Part shown: piece after piece, positions 9,081-15,357 of the stretch
How positions within the stretch are numbered: the first letter of the stretch is position 1
Layout of the letters: every line of letters starts with the position of its first letter
Source of the DNA: Flammeovirgaceae bacterium 311
Lineage (GTDB): Bacteria > Bacteroidota > Bacteroidia > Cytophagales > Cyclobacteriaceae
Reading direction: 5' to 3'
Length of the DNA stretch: 64,000 bases
Assembly (NCBI GenBank): GCA_000597885.1
Contig: CP004371.1
Location: forward strand, 4,927,001 to 4,991,000
Notes under the pieces: model-generated
The model's input: only the letters and a program-made list of their open reading frames with translations
What the model was told of the DNA's origin: nothing
The model's database searches: none
Position numbers and translations under genes: made by a program

Positions 9081-9179
9081 GTTGTAGAAGGCAGCAGTGG
9101 TGATACCTAGCTCCCGGCAGAGATCCTGAGCATTGCGCCCGTTCTCATGCTCCTTGATGGCCTTGATGATTTGTGTCTC

Positions 9180-9193
9180 GGCGGCCGGCGCCC
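9180..9193. repeat. GC-rich 14-nt mini-insertion, type B
   Basis: GGCGGCCGGCGCCC lies between KFT and ETQIIK at the N-terminus of orfA; removal restores MKKTKFTETQ. It contains the palindromes GGCCGGC.. and GGCGCC. Confidence 0.8.
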
Positions 9194-9224
9194 GGTAAAT
9201 TTTGTCTTTTTCATTCCATTTAAA

Positions 9225-9239
9225 GCCGCCGGGGCCCGG
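9225..9239. repeat. GC-rich ~15-nt mini-insertion upstream of orfA
   Basis: GCCGCCGGGGCCCGG stands in AT-rich DNA between the right terminal repeat and the orfA start. Because this part is non-coding the exact limits cannot be tested by frame; composition and sequence match the type B insertions. Confidence 0.65.
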
Positions 9240-9321
9240 TTAGTAGTTTTTCTAACTTTTAAATGGCCGAACTTCGGGTAAGCCTACACACCGACTTCTG
9301 TTCCTTATGGCATATTCAGTA

Positions 9322-9500
9322 CTTAATTAAAAATAAAGGCCACTACTTTAATAGTGCTTTCCCTTATTTAAGCTTTCTATTAAAATCTTAAATAGCGCTC
9401 TTGCTTATTTAAATTTTTGGCTAAAGTTTTAAATAGCGTATCAGTCTGTTTAAATTTCAAGCCAGATCTTTAAATAGATCACACTAAGAAAGAGTTTAAA
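9322..9500. promoter_or_regulatory. Phased array of TTTAAA half-sites upstream of fic
   Basis: Nine TTTAAA-like sites (TTAATTAA, CTTTAATAG, TATTTAAG, CTTAAATAG, TATTTAAAT, TTTTAAATAG, GTTTAAAT, CTTTAAATAG, GTTTAAAT) have centres near 9326, 9349, 9369, 9390, 9410, 9430, 9451, 9471 and 9497. Steps are 20-22 bp except the last (26 bp), that is about two helical turns, so all lie on one face of the DNA. Successive sites alternate in orientation (TATTTAA versus TTAAATAG), giving inverted repeats with a 41-42 bp super-period. The array sits directly before a Fic gene whose C-terminus is a winged helix. A self-regulating operator array is my inference. Confidence 0.7.
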
Positions 9501-9566
9501 TCAGGTCAATACATAAAGCAGGGTTCTTACAAAAGTTTTCAGCCAAACCCTATCGATCGCTCCTGG

Positions 9567-10613
9567 ATGATGAGTGATATGGAGGTGATGCAACTGCTGG
9601 CAAAGGCAGATCGGGAACTTGGCCGATTGGATATGTATTCAGAGTACATCCCTAACATTGAGCTGTTTATAAGTATGCACGTACTAAAGGAAGCCACCCA
9701 GAGCAGCAAGATTGAAGGAACGCAAACGAATATGGAAGAGGCTTTGCTTGATAGGGAGGATGTTCCGCTGGATAAACGCGATGATTGGGAAGAGGTGCAG
9801 AATTACATTCAAGCCATGGAGCATGCTATGGGTGCTCTGGAAAAGCTTCCGTTTTCCTCCCGGCTTATCCGTGAAACACATAAAACTCTGATGCAGGGGG
9901 TGCGGGGGGAACACAAACAGCCAGGGGAATTCCGCACCAGCCAAAACTGGATCGGTGGAGCTAGTATCAACGATGCAGTGTTTGTTCCGCCGGTACATAC
10001 CTCAATTCCTGAGCTTATGGGCGATATAGAGAAATTTGCCCATAACGAAGAGCTGTATTTTCCGGAATTGCTCAAGATAGTCCTCATTCATTATCAGTTT
10101 GAAACTATTCACCCTTTCCTTGATGGCAATGGACGAGTAGGCCGCCTGATGATCACACTTTATCTGGTAAGTAAAGGTATATTGAAAAAGCCCATCCTCT
10201 ACCTTTCTGATTTCCTGGAGCGAAACCGCAAGTACTACTACGATATTCTGATGCACATTCGTGAGGCAAATGATTTGAGTAGGTGGTTTAAGTTCTTTCT
10301 GCAGGGCATCATTGAAACAGCACAAAAGGGGATTAGTACCTTTGATGGAATATTAAGACTGCAAAAGGAAGTCGATAATAAGATTCAGAGTCTCGGCAGT
10401 AGGGCAGTGAATGCACAAAAGGTTCTGGAATACTTGTTTCAGCGGCCAGTGTTGAATGCGGAAAATGTAAGGAAGGTAACTGGCCTTTCCATGCCCTCTG
10501 CCTATAACCTCATCAAAGAACTGGAGGCTCAGGAAATTCTAAGAGAAATCACAGGTGGGCAGCGAAGTAGGGTGTATGAGTTTAGTGATTATCTCAACCT
10601 GTTCCGTTCCTAA
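9567..10613 (+). CDS. Fic family protein (AMP-transferase type) with C-terminal winged helix
   Basis: 348 residues from the ATG at 9567. The inhibitory helix motif SSKIEG ([S/T]xxxE[G/N]) is near residue 48, so toxicity is controlled within the same chain (class II arrangement). The Fic active site reads IHPFLDGNGRVGRLM (HPFxDGNGRxxR, about 190). The last ~80 residues contain a winged-helix-like part (NVRKVTGLSMPSAYNLIKELEAQEIL). Fic enzymes usually transfer AMP to a hydroxyl of a target protein. The frame stays open upstream to 9474 and encodes FKSGQYIKQGSYKSFQPNP, which looks like the normal family N-terminus, yet has no ATG, GTG or TTG; the native start may be lost. Confidence 0.85.
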   Translation: MMSDMEVMQLLAKADRELGRLDMYSEYIPNIELFISMHVLKEATQSSKIEGTQTNMEEALLDREDVPLDKRDDWEEVQNYIQAMEHAMGALEKLPFSSRLIRETHKTLMQGVRGEHKQPGEFRTSQNWIGGASINDAVFVPPVHTSIPELMGDIEKFAHNEELYFPELLKIVLIHYQFETIHPFLDGNGRVGRLMITLYLVSKGILKKPILYLSDFLERNRKYYYDILMHIREANDLSRWFKFFLQGIIETAQKGISTFDGILRLQKEVDNKIQSLGSRAVNAQKVLEYLFQRPVLNAENVRKVTGLSMPSAYNLIKELEAQEILREITGGQRSRVYEFSDYLNLFRS

Positions 10614-10752
10614 AAAGAGAGCTAAGGTTCATATCAATCTTGTTCCGGAAAGGTACGTGCATAAAAATTTGTTCCAGTTAAAAGCCAGATGACTAGGCCC
10701 TATATAGGCTTTATATATGATTAATAGTCTGTGATTCAGGATATATGAATAA

Positions 10753-10809
10753 TCTTGAGGGGGTGGTGCTCGCAAGGGCATGGAAGTTCGAGTCTTCTCA
10801 TGCGCACTA
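10753..10809 (+). pseudogene. 3' half of a tRNA-Leu (tRNA fragment)
   Basis: The stretch holds the end of an anticodon arm (TTGAGG), a long variable arm TGCTC-GCAA-GGGCA, a T arm GGAAG-TTCGAGT-CTTCT and a 3' acceptor strand CATGCGC followed by A and CTA in place of CCA. The long variable arm and GAG-like loop fit tRNA-Leu(GAG). No matching 5' half (acceptor near GCGCATG, D arm) exists within 100 bases upstream; that DNA is AT-rich. Such 3' tRNA fragments commonly mark the att site of an integrated element. Confidence 0.7.
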
Positions 10810-10857
10810 AAAGAAAAGTGGCCAAACCCGATCATCGGGTTTGGCCACTTTTCTTTT
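10809..10857. terminator. Strong bidirectional hairpin terminator
   Basis: A perfect inverted repeat of 24 bases per arm (AAAAGAAAAGTGGCCAAACC... and its complement) with A-runs on one side and T-runs on the other, so it can stop transcription from both sides. It follows the tRNA fragment and faces the end of the quinone-reductase-like gene. Confidence 0.92.
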
Positions 10858-10868
10858 ATGGAATTAGT

Positions 10869-11738
10869 TTACTTGTAAACTGTTTGCAGGTATTCTCGAA
10901 CTGTAGTAGGCTTTCTGCCTAATAGTCTTTCTAAATCATTGCTTGTTCTAGAGAATGTTCCCTGTTTAAAGGCTTCTCCCCATTCTACCGACATTGTTAT
11001 TATATCAGTAGGAACGCCAACGCTGGTAAGTGCTTCTGTATAGGCTTCAGCAGTTGGGTTTGCATACTGAATCTTAGTGCCAAATATTTCGCTTAGCATG
11101 TTTGCAATGTCTCCGAAAGATACACTTTCAGTATTGCTAAATACATACTCCTTATTTTGCAGATCCTCGGTTGCTAAAACAGCAGCCGTTGCTTCGGCCA
11201 TGTTTTCCCTTGTTGCAAAAGCGACTTTTCCTTCACCTGCTGGGAAGAACACACCTGTGTTGGCAACCTGATCCCCTAAAAACAAAGGTATCATGTCTGC
11301 ATAGATGTTGTTTCGAAAAAAGGTGTAGACCATGCCCGATGATTTTATAATCTGTTCCGTATGGAGATGCGTTTCCATTACCAGCGTAATGGGTGATGCT
11401 TCAGCATTATCATCTTTCCTGTCGATACTGGTATAGTAAACATGGTTAATACCTGCCTCTACGGCTGCTTTAACGACATTCTCATGCTGCTTTCCACGCT
11501 TCGCCAAATCGTTGCCAGAAACAAGAAGTAGTTGTTTTATGCCTTTGAAAGCTTTTGTGAGTGAACTGTAATCATCGTAGTCACCTACTTTGATTGTTAT
11601 GCCTTTCGCTTTTAGTGCTTCTGCTTTTGCTTCATCTCTTACCAATGCGCTAATGTTGCTGGCAGATACCCCTTTCTGAAGTAGAAATTTTATAACTGCT
11701 TTACCAAAGTGCCCTGTTGCGCCTGTTACTAAAATCAT
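10869..11738 (-). CDS. NAD(P)H:quinone oxidoreductase-like SDR (QorB/YtfG type)
   Basis: 289 residues, an atypical (NmrA/QOR2-like) short-chain dehydrogenase. The Rossmann motif VTGATGHFG is at residues 4-12, followed by SALVRDEAKAEAL and VGDYDDYSSL. There is no classical YxxxK pair; the segment YYTSIDRKDDNAE replaces it, as in QOR2 enzymes. It probably reduces quinones or aldehydes with NADPH in the cytoplasm. It faces a broken HxlR regulator gene; such regulators often flank and control these genes, so its native control is probably lost. The family is clear, the substrate is not. Confidence 0.87.
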   Translation of the reverse strand: MILVTGATGHFGKAVIKFLLQKGVSASNISALVRDEAKAEALKAKGITIKVGDYDDYSSLTKAFKGIKQLLLVSGNDLAKRGKQHENVVKAAVEAGINHVYYTSIDRKDDNAEASPITLVMETHLHTEQIIKSSGMVYTFFRNNIYADMIPLFLGDQVANTGVFFPAGEGKVAFATRENMAEATAAVLATEDLQNKEYVFSNTESVSFGDIANMLSEIFGTKIQYANPTAEAYTEALTSVGVPTDIITMSVEWGEAFKQGTFSRTSNDLERLLGRKPTTVREYLQTVYK

Positions 11739-11828
11739 ACACTTGTTATTTCGGTTTATGAAAATTTTCTAAGGTAAAAATTATTACATATACTATACAT
11801 TATATAGTCATAGCTAAGTCAGCCTTTT

Positions 11829-12112
11829 ATGAAGAGCCTTCTGGAAACTAAATCTTGTCCGATTGAATTTGTTTAAGCCATCAATGACACGCTGAATGTT
11901 ATCAACCGATAATGTAAAGTGCCAATCATTGGCACGTTACTGTTTGGGAAAAAGCTTTTCATGGAAATGGAGCGCAGCATCTTTAAAATAACGCCCCGCA
12001 TGCTGTCAAAGGAGTTAAAGGAGCTAGAACTGAATGGTATCGTAAAGCGAACTGTCTCCAACACCACACCAGTTATAGTAGCGTATGGGCTTACTGATTC
12101 AGGCATAACCAT
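11829..12112 (+). pseudogene. HxlR-family transcriptional regulator, broken by two stop codons
   Basis: From the ATG at 11829 one frame reads MKSLLETKSCPIEFV-stop-AINDTLNVINR-stop-CKVPIIGTLLFGKK, then ITPRMLSKELKELELNG and IVKRTVSNTTPVIVAYGLTDSG. This is the complete HxlR winged-helix order with the conserved early Cys (SCPIEF), but two TAA codons interrupt it and the usual end (a WG... segment) is missing. At about 12112-12142 it runs into an unrelated DUF2892 fragment, so a deletion probably joined them. Divergent from the qorB-like gene. Confidence 0.82.
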
Positions 12113-12141
12113 GGGGGTGTTTTCAACAACGAATAGAGGGG

Positions 12142-12444
12142 CTCAATGGGGAATGGGATCCGGAAAGAGTCCTGGCCACTACTGCCGCTTCGTTTACCAT
12201 TTCCGGAGTACTGCTGGGTATGCTGGTATATAAACGCTGGCTGATCCTGCCGGGCGTGGTTGCTCCTTTTCTGCTGCAACACAGCCTGCAGGGTTGGTGC
12301 CCGCCGCTGTCCGTGTTCAGAGCGTCTTAGTTTAGAACCAGAAAAGAAATAGACCGGGAAAAATATGCCCTGAAAGTACTGAAAGAAGATTTTGATGGCT
12401 TGTCTGCAAATCCAAGCCCGCAGGAAATACATACGGCCTTCTAA
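12142..12444 (+). pseudogene. DUF2892 (YgaP-like) small membrane protein, broken
   Basis: One frame reads NGEWDPERVLATTAASFTI, then SGVLLGMLVYKRWLILPGVV and HSLQGWCPPLSVFRAS, a stop (TAG at 12328), and FRTRKEIDREKYALKVLKEDF to a final TAA at 12442. Two membrane segments followed by GWCPPL are the DUF2892 signature, seen in sulfur-handling loci beside rhodanese and YeeE genes. The N-terminus is missing at the junction with the HxlR remnant. Confidence 0.72.
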
Positions 12445-12470
12445 GCGCCTGCCCGAACAAGAAAAAAAAT

Positions 12471-12884
12471 CTAATGAGGAAGCTTTTTTCTTAACAGTCC
12501 ATAGGTAAAAGTACCTAAAAGTGCACTGGCCAGTACCACCAGAATCACACTAAAGCCCCCACCGATCAGGGTGTACATGGGACCGGGGCAGGCGCCTGTC
12601 ATGGCCCAGCCCAACCCAAAAAGTGTTCCGCCAATCAGGTAACGGGGTATGCTCATTTTTTTGGGCGTAAAGGTAATGGGCGTACCGTCAGTTGATTTAA
12701 GCTTGTACTTTTTGATCAGGGCTACCCCAATCACACCCAATAGCACGGCAGAACCAATAATGCCGTACATATGAAAAGCATCGAAGCGGAACATTTCATA
12801 GATCCGGTACCAGGAGATGGCCTGGGATTTGGTCATCACTATGCCAAAGAAGATGCCTATTAATCCAAAACGTATATAGCGCAT
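12471..12884 (-). CDS. DUF6691 / YeeE-YedE half transporter
   Basis: 137 residues with four hydrophobic segments. The diagnostic Cys motif WAMTGACPGPMY lies near residue 100. YeeE/YedE (TsuA-like) proteins carry sulfur compounds such as thiosulfate through the inner membrane by relay between cysteines; in many bacteria the protein is split in two halves. The partner half is directly upstream at 12900-13466, 15 bases away and on the same strand, so the two form one operon and probably one transporter. Convergent with the DUF2892 relic. Confidence 0.88.
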   Translation of the reverse strand: MRYIRFGLIGIFFGIVMTKSQAISWYRIYEMFRFDAFHMYGIIGSAVLLGVIGVALIKKYKLKSTDGTPITFTPKKMSIPRYLIGGTLFGLGWAMTGACPGPMYTLIGGGFSVILVVLASALLGTFTYGLLRKKLPH

Positions 12885-12899
12885 TTTACTGAGTATCTT

Positions 12900-13466
12900 T
12901 TAAAGTTGTAAAATAAAGGGTAGGAACAGGTAGGTCATTAGCAGGCCTCCAGTGAAGAAGCCAATCACCGCAATCAGGGAGGGCAGTTGCAGATCGCTTA
13001 AGCCGCTAATGGCATGACCAGAGGTACAGCCACCGGCATAGCGTGTGCCAAAGCCTACCAGGAATCCGCCCACCACCAGCAGGATAAAGCCACGCAGGGT
13101 GAACAGACTCTCCCAGCTGAAGAGCTCTCTGGGCAGATAACCATCGCCCGGATTTGCGATCCCCAACTCCTGCAGCTTTTGCACGGTGTTCTGTGCCAGC
13201 GGAATCGGGTCAGGCTGCTGCAGCCAGGTAGCGGCAATAAAGCCACCAACGATCATGCCACCTACAAACACCAGGTTCCAAACCTGGCTCTTCCAGTCAA
13301 AGTCGAAGAAGTCGCTTACTTTACCGGCACCGCCAATGGCACAGGTGGTGCGCAGGGTACTCGACACCCCAAAGTTCTTACCAAAGAAGAGCAGTAAAAA
13401 CATGGTTAAGGCGATCAGGGGCCCTGCTACAAACCAGGGCCAGGGTTGACTTAAGAATTCTAACAT
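12900..13466 (-). CDS. YeeE/YedE family sulfur transporter half
   Basis: 188 residues with about five membrane segments. The relay cysteines are visible in TTCAIGGAGK (near residue 40) and YAGGCTSGHAISG (near 145), the second being the family hallmark. With the DUF6691 half downstream it should make the complete permease. The neighbours (TlpA-like thioredoxin, ArsR regulator, DUF2892 remnant) fit a thiosulfate/sulfane-sulfur uptake and handling locus that is partly decayed here. Substrate inferred from family and context only. Confidence 0.88.
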   Translation of the reverse strand: MLEFLSQPWPWFVAGPLIALTMFLLLFFGKNFGVSSTLRTTCAIGGAGKVSDFFDFDWKSQVWNLVFVGGMIVGGFIAATWLQQPDPIPLAQNTVQKLQELGIANPGDGYLPRELFSWESLFTLRGFILLVVGGFLVGFGTRYAGGCTSGHAISGLSDLQLPSLIAVIGFFTGGLLMTYLFLPFILQL

Positions 13467-13549
13467 GGTATAATGGGTAGTTTATTTTTCTTGTAAAACG
13501 TTAATAGGTTAGTACCGGGTAAAATACATAATTTACCAGTGCAGAAGAA

Positions 13550-13699
13550 ATGGATTTCTGGCGGCCTTCTGGTCATCCTGATCCCCCTTACCCTTACCAT
13601 ACAGGTGGCGGCAGAAAGCAGTGGCCCGCTGTTCAGGAACATTTTCATCCACATATGTTTGATCTGCAGGCACAGGGATATATCACTGTAGAACTGTAA
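13550..13699 (+). CDS. Small ORF or 3' gene fragment, unrecognised (49 aa)
   Basis: Starts MDFWRPSGHPDPPYP and contains HTGGGRKQW, HFHPHMF and a C-terminal GYITVEL before TAA. The composition (His-, Pro- and aromatic-rich, coherent) looks like real protein, and the frame has no ATG further upstream (stop at 13529). It may be the tail of a lost enzyme of the sulfur locus or a small protein in its own right. I do not recognise the family. It ends 44 bases before the thioredoxin-like gene. Confidence 0.4.
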   Translation: MDFWRPSGHPDPPYPYHTGGGRKQWPAVQEHFHPHMFDLQAQGYITVEL

Positions 13700-13743
13700 T
13701 TTCGGAGGAACTTAATGGCATTTCATGGCCTTACCAAAATTTA

Positions 13744-14361
13744 ATGACGATGAGTAAAGATAAATTTTCAATCAAAAAGATACCCGGCTGGGTAATCATG
13801 CTGGCCGTTTTCGGGATTTTGTATATCACCGGCCTGCATACCGAAGCCATAGGCCAGGTACAGCGACTGCTGCTGGCTACCGGCATTAGACAGGCCGAGG
13901 TGCCCGAAGCTGGCGAAAGTAAAGCCTTAGCTGCTGCATCTGCCGAAGTAGCTGGAAGGGGTTTTCAAATGGTAGACCTGGAGGGCAATACCGTAGCCTT
14001 CGAAAGCCTGGAGGGCAAGGTGGTTTTCCTGAACATCTGGGCCACCTGGTGTCCGCCCTGTGTGGCCGAGATGCCCAACATCCAGAGCCTCTACGAAAAG
14101 GTAGGCTCCGACAAAATTGCCTTCGTCATGCTTTCGGTAGACGAAGGAGGCATGGGCAAGGTAAAGAAGTTCATCGCCCGCAAGGGATTTACCTTCCCGG
14201 TCTATATGCCGGCCGGCCCGCTGCCACAGGAGTTTTACTCTCAGGCAATCCCCACTACCTTTATCCTTTCTCCGGAAGGAAAGATTGTAGCCCGGCAGGA
14301 AGGCATGGCCGAATACGACACCCGGGAGGTGCGGGATTTTCTGCAAAGCATGGTGAAATGA
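13744..14361 (+). CDS. TlpA-like thioredoxin-fold protein
   Basis: 205 residues: an N-terminal membrane anchor (about 13-30), a linker of ~45 residues, then a TlpA/ResA-type redoxin domain. The active site is WATWCPPC (Cys103, Cys106); the cis-Pro is in QAIPTTFIL. The membrane anchor places the domain in the periplasm, where it would reduce disulfides or handle sulfane sulfur. It lies in the sulfur locus between the YeeE/YedE pair (divergent) and an ArsR regulator. The first two codons ATG-ACG-ATG leave two possible starts three residues apart. Confidence 0.9.
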   Translation: MTMSKDKFSIKKIPGWVIMLAVFGILYITGLHTEAIGQVQRLLLATGIRQAEVPEAGESKALAAASAEVAGRGFQMVDLEGNTVAFESLEGKVVFLNIWATWCPPCVAEMPNIQSLYEKVGSDKIAFVMLSVDEGGMGKVKKFIARKGFTFPVYMPAGPLPQEFYSQAIPTTFILSPEGKIVARQEGMAEYDTREVRDFLQSMVK

Positions 14362-14433
14362 AGAAAGCATCTGTAATAAGAGAGTTGGCAGGGGCATATC
14401 CTACCAACTCATTACTATTTTAAGTGGATTTTC

Positions 14434-14693
14434 ATGAACATAAATTATAAAGAATACCTACCTTCCTTTCAACACTAATCCTTATTAGCTTCCTTACCTT
14501 TGTTGGCTGCCAGCGTGCTTCTGTGCAGGAATAAACCGCTATTACCGATAAAGCGGGGGTGGAAATCATTATTATTCTGCATACGGCCGATATTCTCGGA
14601 CAGCTCCTGGCGCACCAGGAATTCTTCATCGAAGACGGTGAATTCAAGTTTAAGGAGCATGGGGGTATGACCCACATCCAAACCAATAAATAA
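14434..14693 (+). pseudogene. Remnant of a small lipoprotein gene
   Basis: ATG at 14434 reads MNINYKEYLPSFQ and then, one frame over, LILISFLTFVGCQRASVQE, together a normal lipoprotein signal with a GC lipobox. A stop follows, after which the same frame continues TAITDKAGVEIIIILHTAD, ILGQLLAHQEFFIEDGEF and KFKEHGGMTHIQTNK before TAA at 14691. One frameshift and one stop break it. The family is not recognised; position suggests a former periplasmic member of the sulfur locus. Confidence 0.55.
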
Positions 14694-14884
14694 AAGAAAT
14701 CAGATGCCAAATGCCCGGTTTCTTATTTGCATTAATGTTTATAATAGGGGGTAAATGAGATGTCCTGCAGCGTAGCGGGACTACTTGCTGATAGTGATTG
14801 AAGGAAATAATCTTTTATTAACAGCCAAAACCAATTACTTTTATCGTTGTTGAGTATTATCACTAAAAAGCATACTAAAAATAG

Positions 14885-15214
14885 ATGGGAGTTACAAAGT
14901 CAGACTTATTTGACGAGCGAATAAATAGTTTGGCCACAGTTGCCAAGGTAATCGGACATCCGGCCAGGGTGGCCATATTGGAGTATTTGCTGGAGAATAA
15001 GACCTGCATTTGCAACGACCTTGTGGAAGAATTACCGCTCTCTCAATCGACAATCACCCAGCACCTGCGGGAGTTAAAGCAGGTAGGACTGATCAAAGGC
15101 GAAATAGAAGGGCCCAGGGTAAACTACTGCATCGATGAAGAAGCCTGGAATGATGCACGAATTGCATTTTCCAACTTTTTTGCCAGGTACGTTTCCAAAA
15201 AAGACTGCTGCTAA
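14885..15214 (+). CDS. ArsR/SmtB-family winged-helix regulator
   Basis: 109 residues, the usual length. The recognition part reads LPLSQSTITQHLRELKQVGLIKGEIEG (residues 51-77). Cys41 and Cys43 lie in the ENKTCICNDL helix where ArsR-type sensors bind metal(loid)s or, in the SqrR/BigR group, persulfides; the chain ends in KKDCC. In this neighbourhood a sulfur- or thiol-sensing repressor of the YeeE/YedE-TlpA genes is plausible, but arsenic or metal sensing cannot be excluded. It is preceded by an AT-rich 190-base stretch that could carry its operator. Confidence 0.88.
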   Translation: MGVTKSDLFDERINSLATVAKVIGHPARVAILEYLLENKTCICNDLVEELPLSQSTITQHLRELKQVGLIKGEIEGPRVNYCIDEEAWNDARIAFSNFFARYVSKKDCC

Positions 15215-15357
15215 GCTTCTTTCCGTGATACAGGAAAAATGACCAGACCTCCTGCACCTATGTCAGGAGGCTCCGGGATGTGCCGCTGTACAGCAAATGT
15301 GCAGCAAGGGAGGTTGCCGTTGCCAGTGTCACTCTAAGCACTATTTCTGCAACACCC

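Larger units (their letters stand above)
8902..9214 (-). pseudogene. IS3-family transposase OrfA (HTH), broken
   Basis: From the ATG at 9214 the reconstructed protein starts MKKTKFTETQIIKAIKE, continues NGRNAQDLCRELGITTAAFYNWRQRYGG (helix-turn-helix) and LKRMKELEEENARLKRMFAEL (leucine-rich coiled coil), and ends AVEKKL-stop at 8902. Insertions of 14 nt (9180), 16 nt (9065) and 16 nt (8989) break it. Removing those 46 nt leaves 267 nt, that is exactly 88 codons plus stop, the normal OrfA length. The stop lies just past the slippery A-run, as expected for programmed -1 frameshifting into OrfB. Confidence 0.88.
7968..9288 (-). mobile_element. Inactive IS3-family insertion sequence, disrupted by GC-rich mini-insertions
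   Basis: About 1.32 kb bounded by imperfect inverted repeats: the left end starts TGTAAGCTCCCCTGAAAA and the reverse complement of the right end starts TGTAGGCTTACCCGAAG; both continue with GGCCA.TTAAAAGTT. Ends are TG...CA as in IS3 elements. No short target duplication is obvious, so the copy is old or rearranged. On the minus strand it carries orfA and orfB with a -1 slippage site (run of seven A followed by G, 8908-8915). Both frames are broken by eight GC-rich insertions plus one single-base deletion. Without the insertions it would be near 1.19 kb, a usual IS3 size. Confidence 0.9.

Noticed and set aside
12298-12320. GC-rich CCGCCGCTG string resembling the IS mini-insertions
   Set aside because: It encodes the native GWCPPL motif of DUF2892, so it is ordinary coding sequence.
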